From positions 1 through 47,440 of the forward strand of contig JACRNH010000018.1 in the NCBI GenBank assembly GCA_016219325.1: DNA of 47,440 nucleotides. The letters are read 5' to 3'. Below, one piece after another: positions 15,802 through 23,958 of this stretch; positions within the stretch are counted from its first letter, which is position 1; each line of letters opens with the position of its first letter. Source of the DNA: Candidatus Collierbacteria bacterium. Its GTDB lineage: Bacteria; Patescibacteriota; Microgenomatia; UBA1400; JACPES01. A program made the position numbers and the translations under genes. The notes below the pieces were generated by a model. That model was not told the DNA's origin. It saw only the letters and a list, made by a program, of their open reading frames with translations, and ran no database searches.

Positions 15802-17301
15802 ATGGGAAAACGGTTGACTTCCAAATTAACGGTGCTGATTATTATTCTGCTTTCGATTGCGGTTTTGCATTTGCCCAGTTTGTTTGAGCCATATTGGTAC
15901 GGCGATGAAGGGATATACCTAACTTTGGGAATGGCTGTCAGGAAAGGACTGGTTCTTTACCGCGATATTCATGATAACAAGCCTCCTCTTCTTTACTGGA
16001 CAGCAGCTTTGGCAGGTTCTCAATTCTGGCTTAAATTTATTTTGATGGTTTGGCATTTGGCGACAATTGCGGTTTTCTACCGTTTGGCAAAACTTTGGTC
16101 GGGAAAGGACAACTGGATTCCGGTGATTGCCGCCGGACTTTTGGCAGCGCTGACAATGCTGCCGGAGGGGAATATCGCCAATGGCGAAATTTTTATGATT
16201 CTGCCGGTAATTGGGGGAATGCTGATTCTAACTCAAATCTCAAAACTCAAAACTCAAAACTCAGAGCACCAAGAATTTAATTATTTATTAACGGGGTTTT
16301 TATTTTCAATCGGATTTTTATTTAAGGTCCCGGCTGTTTTTGATTTCGCGGCCGCGGCCATTTTTTATGTCTTCTTCCTATCAAAAAACATCAGGGAGGC
16401 CATTTCCAGAATATTCAATAAAAATATTTGGCTGATGGTAATTGGTTTTTTTGGGCCGATTATTTTAAGTTTGATTTATTACGCCACCAGAGGCGGTTTT
16501 GAGCCATATTTGCGGTCGGCTTTATTGCAGAATGTCGGGTATTTAAGCTCATGGAAAACCGGCGATAATCCAGCGGTCGGTCCGTTTGTAGTTTCCGGTC
16601 TGACATTCAGGGCGATTGTTTTATTGATCGGAACAATCAGCCTATGGATGGCAAGATTAAAATTTAAATTGTCTTTAAAAACCAGTTTTGCATCTCTGTG
16701 GTTTTTATATGCTCTTTTCGGAGCGCTGTTGTCTGCGAGGCCTTACCCTCATTATTTAATTCAGCCGGCGGTCCCGGCCGCCTTGCTGCTGGTAATACTA
16801 TTTATAGATAAGACTAAAATCGCCAAAGTCGTAGTCGGAGCTCAAATTATTACCGCAATTGCCGCCTATTTGTTTGTAGGCTTCTGGAATTATTCAATCT
16901 GGTCGTATTATCGAAATTTCTTTTCTTGGGCAACCGGCAATAAAACTCAAACTGAATATTTTGCATTCTTCGGAGAACAAGTTAACCGGGCCTATAAGAT
17001 TGCTGAATATGTCAGAAGAACTACTTCTCCCGAAGACAGAATATTTATTTGGGGGGATGATCCTTATATTTATCCTTTGAGCGAGCGCTTGCCGTCCGGT
17101 CGGTATACGGTGGCCTATCATGTAGTTGACTTTAACGCTTACGATGAAACCGTGGCGGCAGTTAAGTTTAAGATGCCGAAAATAATAATTTGGCTAGATT
17201 ATGGCCGTCAGTTCTCCCAACTTTCAGCGATTATTTCCAGTGATTATGTCCGGGCCGAAGATATTGGAGGCGCTGCGATTTATCGTTTGGTCCGACAATA
17301 G
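15802..17301 (+). CDS. Polytopic glycosyltransferase, family 39-like
   Basis: 499-residue integral membrane protein with about ten hydrophobic segments and the early acidic loop motif WYGDEGIYLTLG near residues 33-44, as in ArnT/PMT-type glycosyltransferases. It probably transfers a sugar from a polyprenyl carrier to a surface glycan or protein. A period-7 array (16228-16264) puts a Lys/Gln/Ser-rich loop at about 143-154, between membrane helices. TAAAAT (15786-15791) lies 10 nt before the ATG. It leads a run of envelope-glycan genes on the plus strand. Confidence 0.87.
   Translation: MGKRLTSKLTVLIIILLSIAVLHLPSLFEPYWYGDEGIYLTLGMAVRKGLVLYRDIHDNKPPLLYWTAALAGSQFWLKFILMVWHLATIAVFYRLAKLWSGKDNWIPVIAAGLLAALTMLPEGNIANGEIFMILPVIGGMLILTQISKLKTQNSEHQEFNYLLTGFLFSIGFLFKVPAVFDFAAAAIFYVFFLSKNIREAISRIFNKNIWLMVIGFFGPIILSLIYYATRGGFEPYLRSALLQNVGYLSSWKTGDNPAVGPFVVSGLTFRAIVLLIGTISLWMARLKFKLSLKTSFASLWFLYALFGALLSARPYPHYLIQPAVPAALLLVILFIDKTKIAKVVVGAQIITAIAAYLFVGFWNYSIWSYYRNFFSWATGNKTQTEYFAFFGEQVNRAYKIAEYVRRTTSPEDRIFIWGDDPYIYPLSERLPSGRYTVAYHVVDFNAYDETVAAVKFKMPKIIIWLDYGRQFSQLSAIISSDYVRAEDIGGAAIYRLVRQ
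16228..16264 (+). repeat. Period-7 array inside the GT39 gene
   Basis: Units AACTCAA, ATCTCAA and AACTCAA repeated about five times, read in frame as ISKLKTQNS. Same family as in trmD at 11459-11490. Confidence 0.75.
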
Positions 17302-17315
17302 AAAGTTATAAACAT

Positions 17316-17720
17316 ATGCAGTTAAGCAGGATAAATAATACTGCCAAGCAGTTCTTTTTTGACTCGGGACTTTCTCCGGAAAAAGATCAGTCTCTTTTCC
17401 GGATTGAATTGATGATGGTGTTATTCAGTTTATTGATGCTGCCTGTGGCTTGGTGGGTATATCGGAATGTTCCTTCCGAAATTCCTATTTTTTATTCACG
17501 TCCGTGGGGCATACCACAATTGGCCCCGGCTTTTGCAGTATATTGGTTGGCCGGAAGCGGGATAGCTATAACCGTGATCCATACCTTACTGGCAATTAAA
17601 CTACACAAGGACAACAGGCTTTTATCTCAAGTATCTCTTTGGAGCGGAATATATTTACTTATATTAATCGCAATTTCACTGTTGACGGTATATTATCGTG
17701 TCGGAAGCACGGGTCTATGA
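17316..17720 (+). CDS. Small membrane protein of unknown function (three membrane segments)
   Basis: 134-residue protein with a polar N-terminus and three hydrophobic segments (near 30-48, 68-90 and 106-126). The stretch EIPIFYSRPWGIPQLAP between the first two segments recalls small DUF1648/SdpI-like membrane proteins, but I do not assign a function. It sits 14 nt after the GT39 gene and its TGA overlaps the ATG of the next gene (ATGA), so it belongs to the glycan operon. Confidence 0.75.
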   Translation: MQLSRINNTAKQFFFDSGLSPEKDQSLFRIELMMVLFSLLMLPVAWWVYRNVPSEIPIFYSRPWGIPQLAPAFAVYWLAGSGIAITVIHTLLAIKLHKDNRLLSQVSLWSGIYLLILIAISLLTVYYRVGSTGL

Positions 17721-18808
17721 TTTTAGCCAGTCCGCTGTGGTTGATTTTTTTAAGCGTTGCGGCAGCGTCTTTTTTGGCAACCCTAATAGTCATTAAAACC
17801 TATCGCAAAATCGGCGCGGTTGATATTCCCGACCCTCAAAAGCCGATGACAACTCATAATTATCCGGTGCCGAGAGGCGGGGGATTGGCTGTTTTTGTCG
17901 GCATATTGTTTGGTATATGGCTGTTTTTGCCGATTGACAAGCATTTGTCCGGAATAATCGTAGGAGCGGCGATTGCGGCCGGAGTCGGATTTCTTGACGA
18001 CCTGTTTAATCTTAACCCTTATTTAAGACTGCTTCTGCTACTGATGATAGCAGCCGCTGTTATTGCTTCGGGGATAGGCATTCCGTTTATAAATCTGCCG
18101 TTTTTGGGGATAGTTAATTTAGACCAGCCGAAACTGACGTTTTTTATGTTCGGAGAAAGCCGCAGTCTTTGGTTATTGGCAGACGCGTTTGCGGTTATTT
18201 GGATAATCGGATTGATGAATTTTGTGAACTGGTCAAAAGGGCTGGACGGACAATTGCCGGGGATTGTAGTAATCGCTTCTTTGGTAGTCGGAACTTTGTC
18301 CTTAAAATTTTCCGCCGATATCAGCCAATGGCCGGTGATAATTCTGGCGATGATCACCGCCGGCGCTTATTTTGGTTTTTTACCGTGGAATTTTTATCCG
18401 CAGAAAATTATGCCAGGGTATGGAGGAGGGATATTGGGAGGATTCTTATTGGCGGTGATGTCAATACTTTCCAACACTAAAGTCGGAACTCTGCTGGTGG
18501 TATTGGGAGTCCCGATTATTGACGCCATATTTATTATTATTAGAAGAATCGCAGGGAGAAAATCTCCGGTCTGGGGCGACAGAGGGCATTTGCACCACCG
18601 GCTGTTAGATGATTTCAATATGTCAAAAAGATCGATTGCCATTACATATTGGGCGGTTACCGCTGTTTTAGGGCTGATCGCATTGCGTTTGAATAGCCGG
18701 CAAAAGTTCTATACAATGTTGGCAGTATCTTTGATTATCGGAGGAATTTTATTATGGATAAAGTATTTTGGGCGGTTGTCAAGACAGCCAGGCCGCAAAG
18801 ATGGGTAA
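17717..18808 (+). CDS. Undecaprenyl-phosphate sugar-1-phosphate transferase (WecA/TagO/MraY superfamily)
   Basis: 363-residue integral membrane enzyme that would load a HexNAc-1-phosphate onto undecaprenyl phosphate to start a glycan. The start is the ATG at 17717, which overlaps the previous stop by ATGA; the family N-terminus (PVPRGGG near 52) fits this. Motifs are FLDDLFNLNP, NFVNWSKGLDG (family form NxxNxxDGxDG with one Asp as Lys-Gly here) and the cytoplasmic GDRGHLHHRLLD. About ten membrane helices. It overlaps the downstream gene by 55 nt. Confidence 0.9.
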   Translation: MILASPLWLIFLSVAAASFLATLIVIKTYRKIGAVDIPDPQKPMTTHNYPVPRGGGLAVFVGILFGIWLFLPIDKHLSGIIVGAAIAAGVGFLDDLFNLNPYLRLLLLLMIAAAVIASGIGIPFINLPFLGIVNLDQPKLTFFMFGESRSLWLLADAFAVIWIIGLMNFVNWSKGLDGQLPGIVVIASLVVGTLSLKFSADISQWPVIILAMITAGAYFGFLPWNFYPQKIMPGYGGGILGGFLLAVMSILSNTKVGTLLVVLGVPIIDAIFIIIRRIAGRKSPVWGDRGHLHHRLLDDFNMSKRSIAITYWAVTAVLGLIALRLNSRQKFYTMLAVSLIIGGILLWIKYFGRLSRQPGRKDG

Positions 18809-19683
18809 GGAATTTATCTCTGTTCGCGGCCCTGATATTTTCAGGCCAGTTATTTGAGCCGGTTCTCTTTTGGCGGGTGGCGGCCGCGGCCGCGATTTTC
18901 TCTTTGGTTAGTTCAACAGTATATTTTTTTAATGATTTAATTGATGCGCCGCTAGACAGAAGACATCCTTTCAAAATGAAACGGCCAATAGCCTCAGGAG
19001 CTTTGTCCGCTCCGGCGGCTGTTTTTCTGGCGACAGTTGGATTTTTTATCTCTCTGATTTTAGCCCTGAAATTATCCTATTTCTTTTTTGTAGCCTGTTT
19101 GGCATATTTTATTTTGCAGGCGGCATATTCTTTGAAACTAAAACATATTGAGATCATTGATTTATTGGTGATTGCCACAGGTTTTATTTTAAGGGCTTAT
19201 TCCGGGGCATTGGTAATAGACGGCCATATTTCAGTTTGGTTTTTGCTGTGCGTAATTGCGGTTAGCATGTTGTTGGCGGTAGGAAAAAGACGGGCAGAGT
19301 TATCTTTGCTGGCGGAAAAAGCCAGCGAGGTCAGGGCGACTCTGGGAGGATACCCGGAACATCTAATGGATGTTTGGGTGGGAATGTTCGGAACTATGAC
19401 GATTTTGTCTTATATCCTTTTTACTTTTCAACAGCAGTTTGACGAGCCCAGCCGGAGGTTGATTCCGTTATTATTATTTCTCCCCAGAGCGTTAACGGTC
19501 CAAAAATGGCTGATGATAACAATTCCGGTGGTAATTTATGGGGTGATGAGGTATTTGCAGTTAATTTACAAAAAAAATCAGGGAGAAGCACCGGAGAGAG
19601 TGCTTTTGACTGACGCGCCACTATTAACCAGCGTGATTGTCTGGGGTTTTCTGGCGGTTGCGGTTCTCTACGTGATTGGATAG
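18754..19683 (+). CDS. UbiA-family prenyltransferase, decaprenyl-phosphate phosphoribosyltransferase-like
   Basis: 309-residue membrane prenyltransferase. The first Asp-rich motif NDLIDAPLDRRHPFKMKRPIA matches decaprenyl-phosphate 5-phosphoribosyltransferase, which attaches phosphoribose to a polyprenyl phosphate in arabinose-donor synthesis. Eight to nine hydrophobic segments. It overlaps the preceding polyprenyl-phosphate sugar transferase gene, consistent with lipid-carrier glycan assembly. Substrate assignment is by motif only. Confidence 0.85.
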   Translation: MDKVFWAVVKTARPQRWVRNLSLFAALIFSGQLFEPVLFWRVAAAAAIFSLVSSTVYFFNDLIDAPLDRRHPFKMKRPIASGALSAPAAVFLATVGFFISLILALKLSYFFFVACLAYFILQAAYSLKLKHIEIIDLLVIATGFILRAYSGALVIDGHISVWFLLCVIAVSMLLAVGKRRAELSLLAEKASEVRATLGGYPEHLMDVWVGMFGTMTILSYILFTFQQQFDEPSRRLIPLLLFLPRALTVQKWLMITIPVVIYGVMRYLQLIYKKNQGEAPERVLLTDAPLLTSVIVWGFLAVAVLYVIG

Positions 19684-19698
19684 ATTTATCTTCACAAA

Positions 19699-19707
19699 TG
19701 GTAAAAT
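19699..19707 (+). promoter_or_regulatory. Extended -10 promoter of RNase P RNA
   Basis: TGGTAAAAT (19699-19707) fits an extended -10. Predicted transcription start is about 6-7 nt downstream, at the 5' helix of the RNA. No -35 box at normal spacing. Confidence 0.5.
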
Positions 19708-20010
19708 AAGCTTGGTTTGGGGTAGCGAAACGAGGCTCTGCCTAAATGTAAAACTTTTGGCGGAGAGGAAAGTCCAGACAGCAGGAAAACAGGGTGTCCC
19801 GCGCAAGCGGGATACATTCCGCGAGAAGCGGGATGGCAAGATAGGGCCACAGTGACGATGTTCCGTCTTCGGATGGAGAGTGAAACGAGGCAACCCTCCC
19901 CGCTGCAACTCAATAGCTGTTCGTTATACCAGTTTTCCGGAAGAACGGCGGTAGAGGCATTAGATAAATCTCGTTATAAAACAGAATCTGGCTTACAGTC
20001 CCAAGCTTAT
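19708..20010 (+). ncRNA. rnpB: RNase P RNA, bacterial type A
   Basis: Catalytic RNA that trims the 5' leader of pre-tRNAs. The ends pair (AAGCTTGG at the 5' side with CCAAGCTT at the 3' side). Universally conserved pieces are GAGGAAAGTCC at 19765, the ACAGTGACGATG and GAAACGAGGCAACCCTCC region, AGAGGCATTAGATAAAT, and the 3' ACAGAATCTGGCTTACAG. Two GC-rich hairpins (CCCGC with GCGGG twice, near 19798 and 19821) form the P12-side region. The next gene starts 7 nt after the RNA with no terminator between. Confidence 0.93.
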
Positions 20011-20017
20011 TAAAAAG

Positions 20018-21358
20018 ATGAGCGAATTATCTGGCGGCAAAAAGTTTTCCAGAAGAGATTTCTTACAGACGATTGGAGTTGCAGGGGCAGGAGCTATAAT
20101 GGCTACTTCAGGAGCGACATTTTTACTGCATAAGCAAGAAGTTGGCATAGAAGAAGGGGCTGGTAAATTAGAAAAACTAGGGCTATCAGAGTTATTCCCA
20201 ATTTGGGAGTCAGAAGCATCTCTTGAGAATCGTTGGGGGATACTGGTCGAATTGAGACCCTCTGAACCTTATGCCAAATCCAGATCCCCTTTTGGGCTGG
20301 CGGATTCAATAATAAAGGGAATGGCTGATCCCAAAGAAGGAAGACTATTTCTTGAGAGATATAATTTTAATCCTCCTGGCAACAATTTTTTTAGAGAATT
20401 AATAAATCGACTGGTTTACGATAAAGGGCAAAGGTTATTTTTGGAATCTATGGTTGAAATTGCCCCCGGATCAATCGGCCCGCTTCTGGAAAGAGTCAGG
20501 GATTCTAAGGCGAATTTGATTTTTGATCCTGGTAATGGAGGAGGATATTTTTTACCGTCCTACGATTCTAAAAAACCGGATAAGGTTGTGATCGGATGGA
20601 AAGACAACTTGTCAGACAGAGCAATAGATAGACAGTATATTGTGATAACCGGCTTACACGAGAATCAGCATTTTTTGGATCAAGGATTTAGGTATGACAA
20701 TATGGGAAAATATTATGGTCTCCAGGAGTATTTGGATTTTAGATCTTTGGAACAGCAAAAGTTGGACGAAATTCTAACTTCTTATTTCTCTGCGGATTGG
20801 GAAAAAGTTAAGAGATACAAGCTTGGGGAGTATATGTTTGGCGATCCAAATGACAAATTCGATCCGGGAAGATTAGGCAGGATATCCGGAGTTTTTTCCT
20901 ACGATGAACTTCAATTTTATGAATCGCTTGGAGGACCGGAAAGACAGAATTATTTTATCCATGCTTTGGGCAAAAAAAGATTGAATTGGATAAAAAGCGG
21001 TATCAAAAGAGCTAATCCTTTTACCGGCGGAGAATATTTTTTTGGAGAGGCCCGCGATGGTACCTATGATATTGCCTTGAGGGATTATTTCATTAAGCAA
21101 ATTCATGTCTTAGTGCATTTTGCAGTTGGTCCTTTGCAAAAGAAGGGCGGCGGAATTCCTGGTGACCTCAAAGAAATACATCCCAAAGATGATTCGGAGT
21201 TTTTTGAAATTTACAATCCTATTGAAGCGGCCAGAATCGGCCTGTGGAATCCGTTTTATAAAAGTAATCAACAGGGGTTTTACAATGCCATGAGCTCAGT
21301 TGCTGACCGAATGGTTTGGCCCATAACCAAATCCACAAAATCCAGCCCTAGATATTGA
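20018..21358 (+). CDS. Tat-exported HExxH protein, putative metallopeptidase
   Basis: 446-residue protein I do not recognise. The N-terminus has a twin-arginine signal (SRRDFLQTIGVAGAGA at 11-26), so it should be exported folded. A HENQH sequence at 214-218 in GLHENQHFLDQG fits the HExxH zinc motif, and Glu residues about 30 positions later (248-255 region, LDEIL) could give the third ligand of a gluzincin. No membrane helix after the signal. It follows rnpB directly. Peptidase activity is an inference from one motif; Tat export and HExxH are what can be seen. Confidence 0.7.
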   Translation: MSELSGGKKFSRRDFLQTIGVAGAGAIMATSGATFLLHKQEVGIEEGAGKLEKLGLSELFPIWESEASLENRWGILVELRPSEPYAKSRSPFGLADSIIKGMADPKEGRLFLERYNFNPPGNNFFRELINRLVYDKGQRLFLESMVEIAPGSIGPLLERVRDSKANLIFDPGNGGGYFLPSYDSKKPDKVVIGWKDNLSDRAIDRQYIVITGLHENQHFLDQGFRYDNMGKYYGLQEYLDFRSLEQQKLDEILTSYFSADWEKVKRYKLGEYMFGDPNDKFDPGRLGRISGVFSYDELQFYESLGGPERQNYFIHALGKKRLNWIKSGIKRANPFTGGEYFFGEARDGTYDIALRDYFIKQIHVLVHFAVGPLQKKGGGIPGDLKEIHPKDDSEFFEIYNPIEAARIGLWNPFYKSNQQGFYNAMSSVADRMVWPITKSTKSSPRY

Positions 21359-21416
21359 TTATTAAGGTGAGGATTTTGTGGGGTAAACCAAACAAATATT
21401 TTTTTGAAAAAGCAAT

Positions 21417-21560
21417 TTAAGCTTTTCCCATTATTTTATACATGCCGGTTCCGCATTTCGGGCAAACTGACTTAGCAGCTTTGCGGCCGTTTTTAGTAAC
21501 GACTTCTTTGAAATCAGAAACTGTTTGTTTGGCTCGGCACTTTACGCAATACATTTCCAT
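21417..21560 (-). CDS. DUF5679 zinc-ribbon protein (47 residues)
   Basis: Small protein with two CxxC pairs (YCVKC at 4-8 and VCPKC at 32-36) and a basic middle (VVTKNGRKAAK), as in DUF5679 proteins common in CPR genomes. It probably binds one zinc and possibly nucleic acid. Unlike most genes here it has a strong Shine-Dalgarno: GGAAGGGGGGTGAG ends 6 nt before the ATG. It lies alone, in reverse, between the Tat protein and DUF4446 genes. Confidence 0.88.
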   Translation of the reverse strand: MEMYCVKCRAKQTVSDFKEVVTKNGRKAAKSVCPKCGTGMYKIMGKA

Positions 21561-21621
21561 TTTATCTCACCCCCCTTCCTAATTTAAATACGCTTGGACT
21601 ATAGCATAGCCACAAACAGGT

Positions 21622-21650
21622 TTGCAACAACTGCTAACAAAAGATACAAT
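21622..21650 (+). promoter_or_regulatory. Promoter of the DUF4446-DUF3048 operon
   Basis: TTGCAA (21622-21627), 17-bp spacer, TACAAT (21645-21650), then 8 nt to the ATG at 21659. A leaderless or 1-2 nt leader transcript is expected. Confidence 0.6.
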
Positions 21651-21658
21651 AAATAATT

Positions 21659-22126
21659 ATGTGGCCAGTTTCAATCGGAAATATTCTGAGTACCATTTCG
21701 CTTATTTTGTCCATAACATCAGCATTTATTTTTTATAAAGCCTATTCGGTTCTGAAAATGCTGAAAAACGTCGAAACTCAAAGGTCGATAAATGACATTC
21801 TCTCTGGCATGGATAACCATCTAAAAGAATCTAAATTGTCTCTTAATGAATTGCAGAAAACGGTTGAAGATCACCAGCGTTTGTCTCTCAATCATTTTCA
21901 AAAAGCTGGATTTATCAGATTTAATCCTTTTACCAATACCGGCGGCGATCAAAGTTTTACCCTGGCTATTTTGAATGGACATAATGATGGTTTTGTGATA
22001 AGCTCGCTTCACAGCCGCGATCAAACCCGGACATTCGCAAAACCTATCAAAGCCGGCCAAGGCGAAAAATTTGAGCTGTCTAAAGAAGAAAAATTAGCAA
22101 TTGATAGGGCAATAAAGGGCTTATAA
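21659..22126 (+). CDS. DUF4446 membrane protein
   Basis: 155-residue protein with one N-terminal membrane helix (ILSTISLILSITSAFIFY), a coiled-coil middle (about 35-75) and the conserved DUF4446 end, visible as RFNPFTNTGGDQSF, VISSLHSRDQTRTFAKPI and SKEEKLAI. Function is unknown; it is widespread in Firmicutes and CPR. The next gene, DUF3048, starts 7 nt downstream and the wHTH and sec genes follow. Confidence 0.88.
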   Translation: MWPVSIGNILSTISLILSITSAFIFYKAYSVLKMLKNVETQRSINDILSGMDNHLKESKLSLNELQKTVEDHQRLSLNHFQKAGFIRFNPFTNTGGDQSFTLAILNGHNDGFVISSLHSRDQTRTFAKPIKAGQGEKFELSKEEKLAIDRAIKGL

Positions 22127-22133
22127 AATAATT

Positions 22134-23345
22134 ATGACTTCAAGAAAAACTTTAATTTCAATAATTGTTTATACCGGAATTTACTTATTGTCAACAGGGG
22201 CTTCGGCCTGGGGTTTTGGAGCCTTTAATAAACCCGCGGTTGTTCCATCTTCAGGCCTGCCTTCAACTTCCGGCGGTAAATTGGCCATAAGCCCCGGGGA
22301 GCCAAAAGATCGTCCCTGTCCCGTTAATGGTAAACTTTTCACTAAAACTGAAGAAGCGGTTTGGAAAACCCGCCGGCCGGTTTTGGCAATGGTAGAAAAT
22401 CATACCGAAGCCCGGCCGCAATCCGGCCTATCTTCGGCAGACGTAATTTACGAAGCCTTGGCCGAAGGCGGGATCACCAGATTTATGGGAGTTTTCTATT
22501 GTAAGGCCGTCGCTGACGGCAATAAAATCGCTCCAATCAGAAGCGCCAGAATTTATTTTGTAAATATCGCCGCGGAATTCAATACACCGGTTTATGTTCA
22601 CGTTGGCGGCGGCAACTGCAGCCGCGATCAGGCCAGCGGTCAATGCACTTCCAATAAAAAGGCCTGGGCTTTGGAAGAAATGATAGATATGGGATGGCGT
22701 AAGCGGGGGGGCAATGATTTTGACACCACTTTAGACATCGGTTATCCGGCTTTGGGCCGTGATTACAATCGTTTAGGAGCAGATAAAGTTTTAGCAACAG
22801 AGCATACTATGGTTGGGTTCCTGCCAAAGATTTGGGATCTTTCTGAAAAACGCGGATACGGAGGGGTCGATGAAGATGGCTCAACTTGGGAATCGGGATT
22901 CCGTCAGTGGAAATTCCGCGAAGACGCTAAAGAGTCTGAACGCGGAACAACGGCCGCAATAAGTTTTGATTTTTGGGAAGGCTATAAGGATTTTACCGTT
23001 AAATGGGACTATGACAAGCAGTCGAATTCTTATTTAAGGTCGACTGGCGGGGAACCTCATTTAGACCTGGAGACCAACAAACAATTATCCGCTAAAAATA
23101 TAGTCATACAATTCGCTAAAGAGCAGGGTCCGCTGGATGAACATAAACATATGTTTTATGAAGTGATAGGCAAAAACAGCGGATTGATTTTTCAAAACGG
23201 CAATGCGATTGAAGTTGCCTGGGAAAAGTCAAGTCAACTTTCCCGAACTTTATTTAAAGATAAAAAAACTGGCCAAGAAATTACTTTTGTTAATGGTCCT
23301 ACCTGGATCGAGGTTGTGCCTGCCGGCAACGAGATCGTTTATTGA
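22134..23345 (+). CDS. DUF3048 exported protein (YerB-like)
   Basis: 403-residue protein with an N-terminal hydrophobic signal/anchor (LISIIVYTGIYLLSTGASAW) and the two-domain DUF3048 region. Family stretches are PVLAMVENHTEARPQSGLSSADVIYEALAEGG and, C-terminal, a QGNAIEVxWxK-like sequence (FQNGNAIEVAWEKSS). YerB-type proteins act outside the membrane with unknown activity. The TATAAA at 22122-22127 is 6 nt before the ATG and might give an internal start, but co-transcription with DUF4446 is likely. Its TGA overlaps the next ATG (TGATG). Confidence 0.88.
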   Translation: MTSRKTLISIIVYTGIYLLSTGASAWGFGAFNKPAVVPSSGLPSTSGGKLAISPGEPKDRPCPVNGKLFTKTEEAVWKTRRPVLAMVENHTEARPQSGLSSADVIYEALAEGGITRFMGVFYCKAVADGNKIAPIRSARIYFVNIAAEFNTPVYVHVGGGNCSRDQASGQCTSNKKAWALEEMIDMGWRKRGGNDFDTTLDIGYPALGRDYNRLGADKVLATEHTMVGFLPKIWDLSEKRGYGGVDEDGSTWESGFRQWKFREDAKESERGTTAAISFDFWEGYKDFTVKWDYDKQSNSYLRSTGGEPHLDLETNKQLSAKNIVIQFAKEQGPLDEHKHMFYEVIGKNSGLIFQNGNAIEVAWEKSSQLSRTLFKDKKTGQEITFVNGPTWIEVVPAGNEIVY

Positions 23346-23926
23346 TGAGTGATTTATCAGATTTTATAGTTTCGCGAGTAAGAATAAAACTGCTAAAGAC
23401 GCTTTTGTCTGCTCCTGAAGAATTGTCTTATGTCCGCCAATTGAGCCGGAAGATCGACGAAGAAATTAATGCCGTTAGAAGAGAGTTGCTTCATTTGGTA
23501 AAAGTTGGAATTTTAAAATCGCAACCCCGCGGCAATAGGGTATATTTTTGGCCAAACAAGGACTATTTATTTTATTCTGAATTATTGGCTTTGACAGCCA
23601 AAACTTCAGGATTGGGACAGGCGGTTATTAAAAATAAGGGCAAATTGGGACGGATAACATTTGCTTTTATGTCAATGACATTGGCAAAAAGACTGGTTGC
23701 CAGAACAGGACAGGTGGACTTGTTAATTGTTGGTGAAGTAGTCCTGCCTCAGCTGTCCGCCATAGTAAAAACTGCCGAGGCAGAAACCGGGCGGGAAATT
23801 AATTATTCGGTTATGTCCCTGGAAGAATTTAGTTTCAGGAAACGCCGCCGAGATCCATTTTTGATTGATGTCCTCAAAGATTCCAGAATTATGCTGATAG
23901 GCGATGATCAAGACCTTGTAGCTTAA
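23345..23926 (+). CDS. Winged-helix transcriptional regulator with C-terminal nucleotidyltransferase-like region
   Basis: 193-residue protein. Residues 1-75 form an ArsR-like winged helix (RVRIKLLKTLLSA, YVRQLSRKIDEEINAVRRELLHLVKVGIL). The rest (VDLLIVGEVVLPQLSAIVKTAE, then INYSVMSLEEFSFRKR) resembles the degenerate nucleotidyltransferase fold attached to such helices in CPR and archaeal proteins. The ATG at 23345 overlaps the DUF3048 stop. It could sense a state of the envelope or secretion genes around it; no ligand can be proposed. Confidence 0.8.
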   Translation: MSDLSDFIVSRVRIKLLKTLLSAPEELSYVRQLSRKIDEEINAVRRELLHLVKVGILKSQPRGNRVYFWPNKDYLFYSELLALTAKTSGLGQAVIKNKGKLGRITFAFMSMTLAKRLVARTGQVDLLIVGEVVLPQLSAIVKTAEAETGREINYSVMSLEEFSFRKRRRDPFLIDVLKDSRIMLIGDDQDLVA

Positions 23927-23958
23927 ACTCCTGTTCTGCGGTTATAATCAATTATATT

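Noticed and set aside
17639..17716. Upstream extension of the WecA/TagO-type gene into the preceding gene
   Set aside because: The ATGA overlap at 17717 gives the family N-terminus directly.
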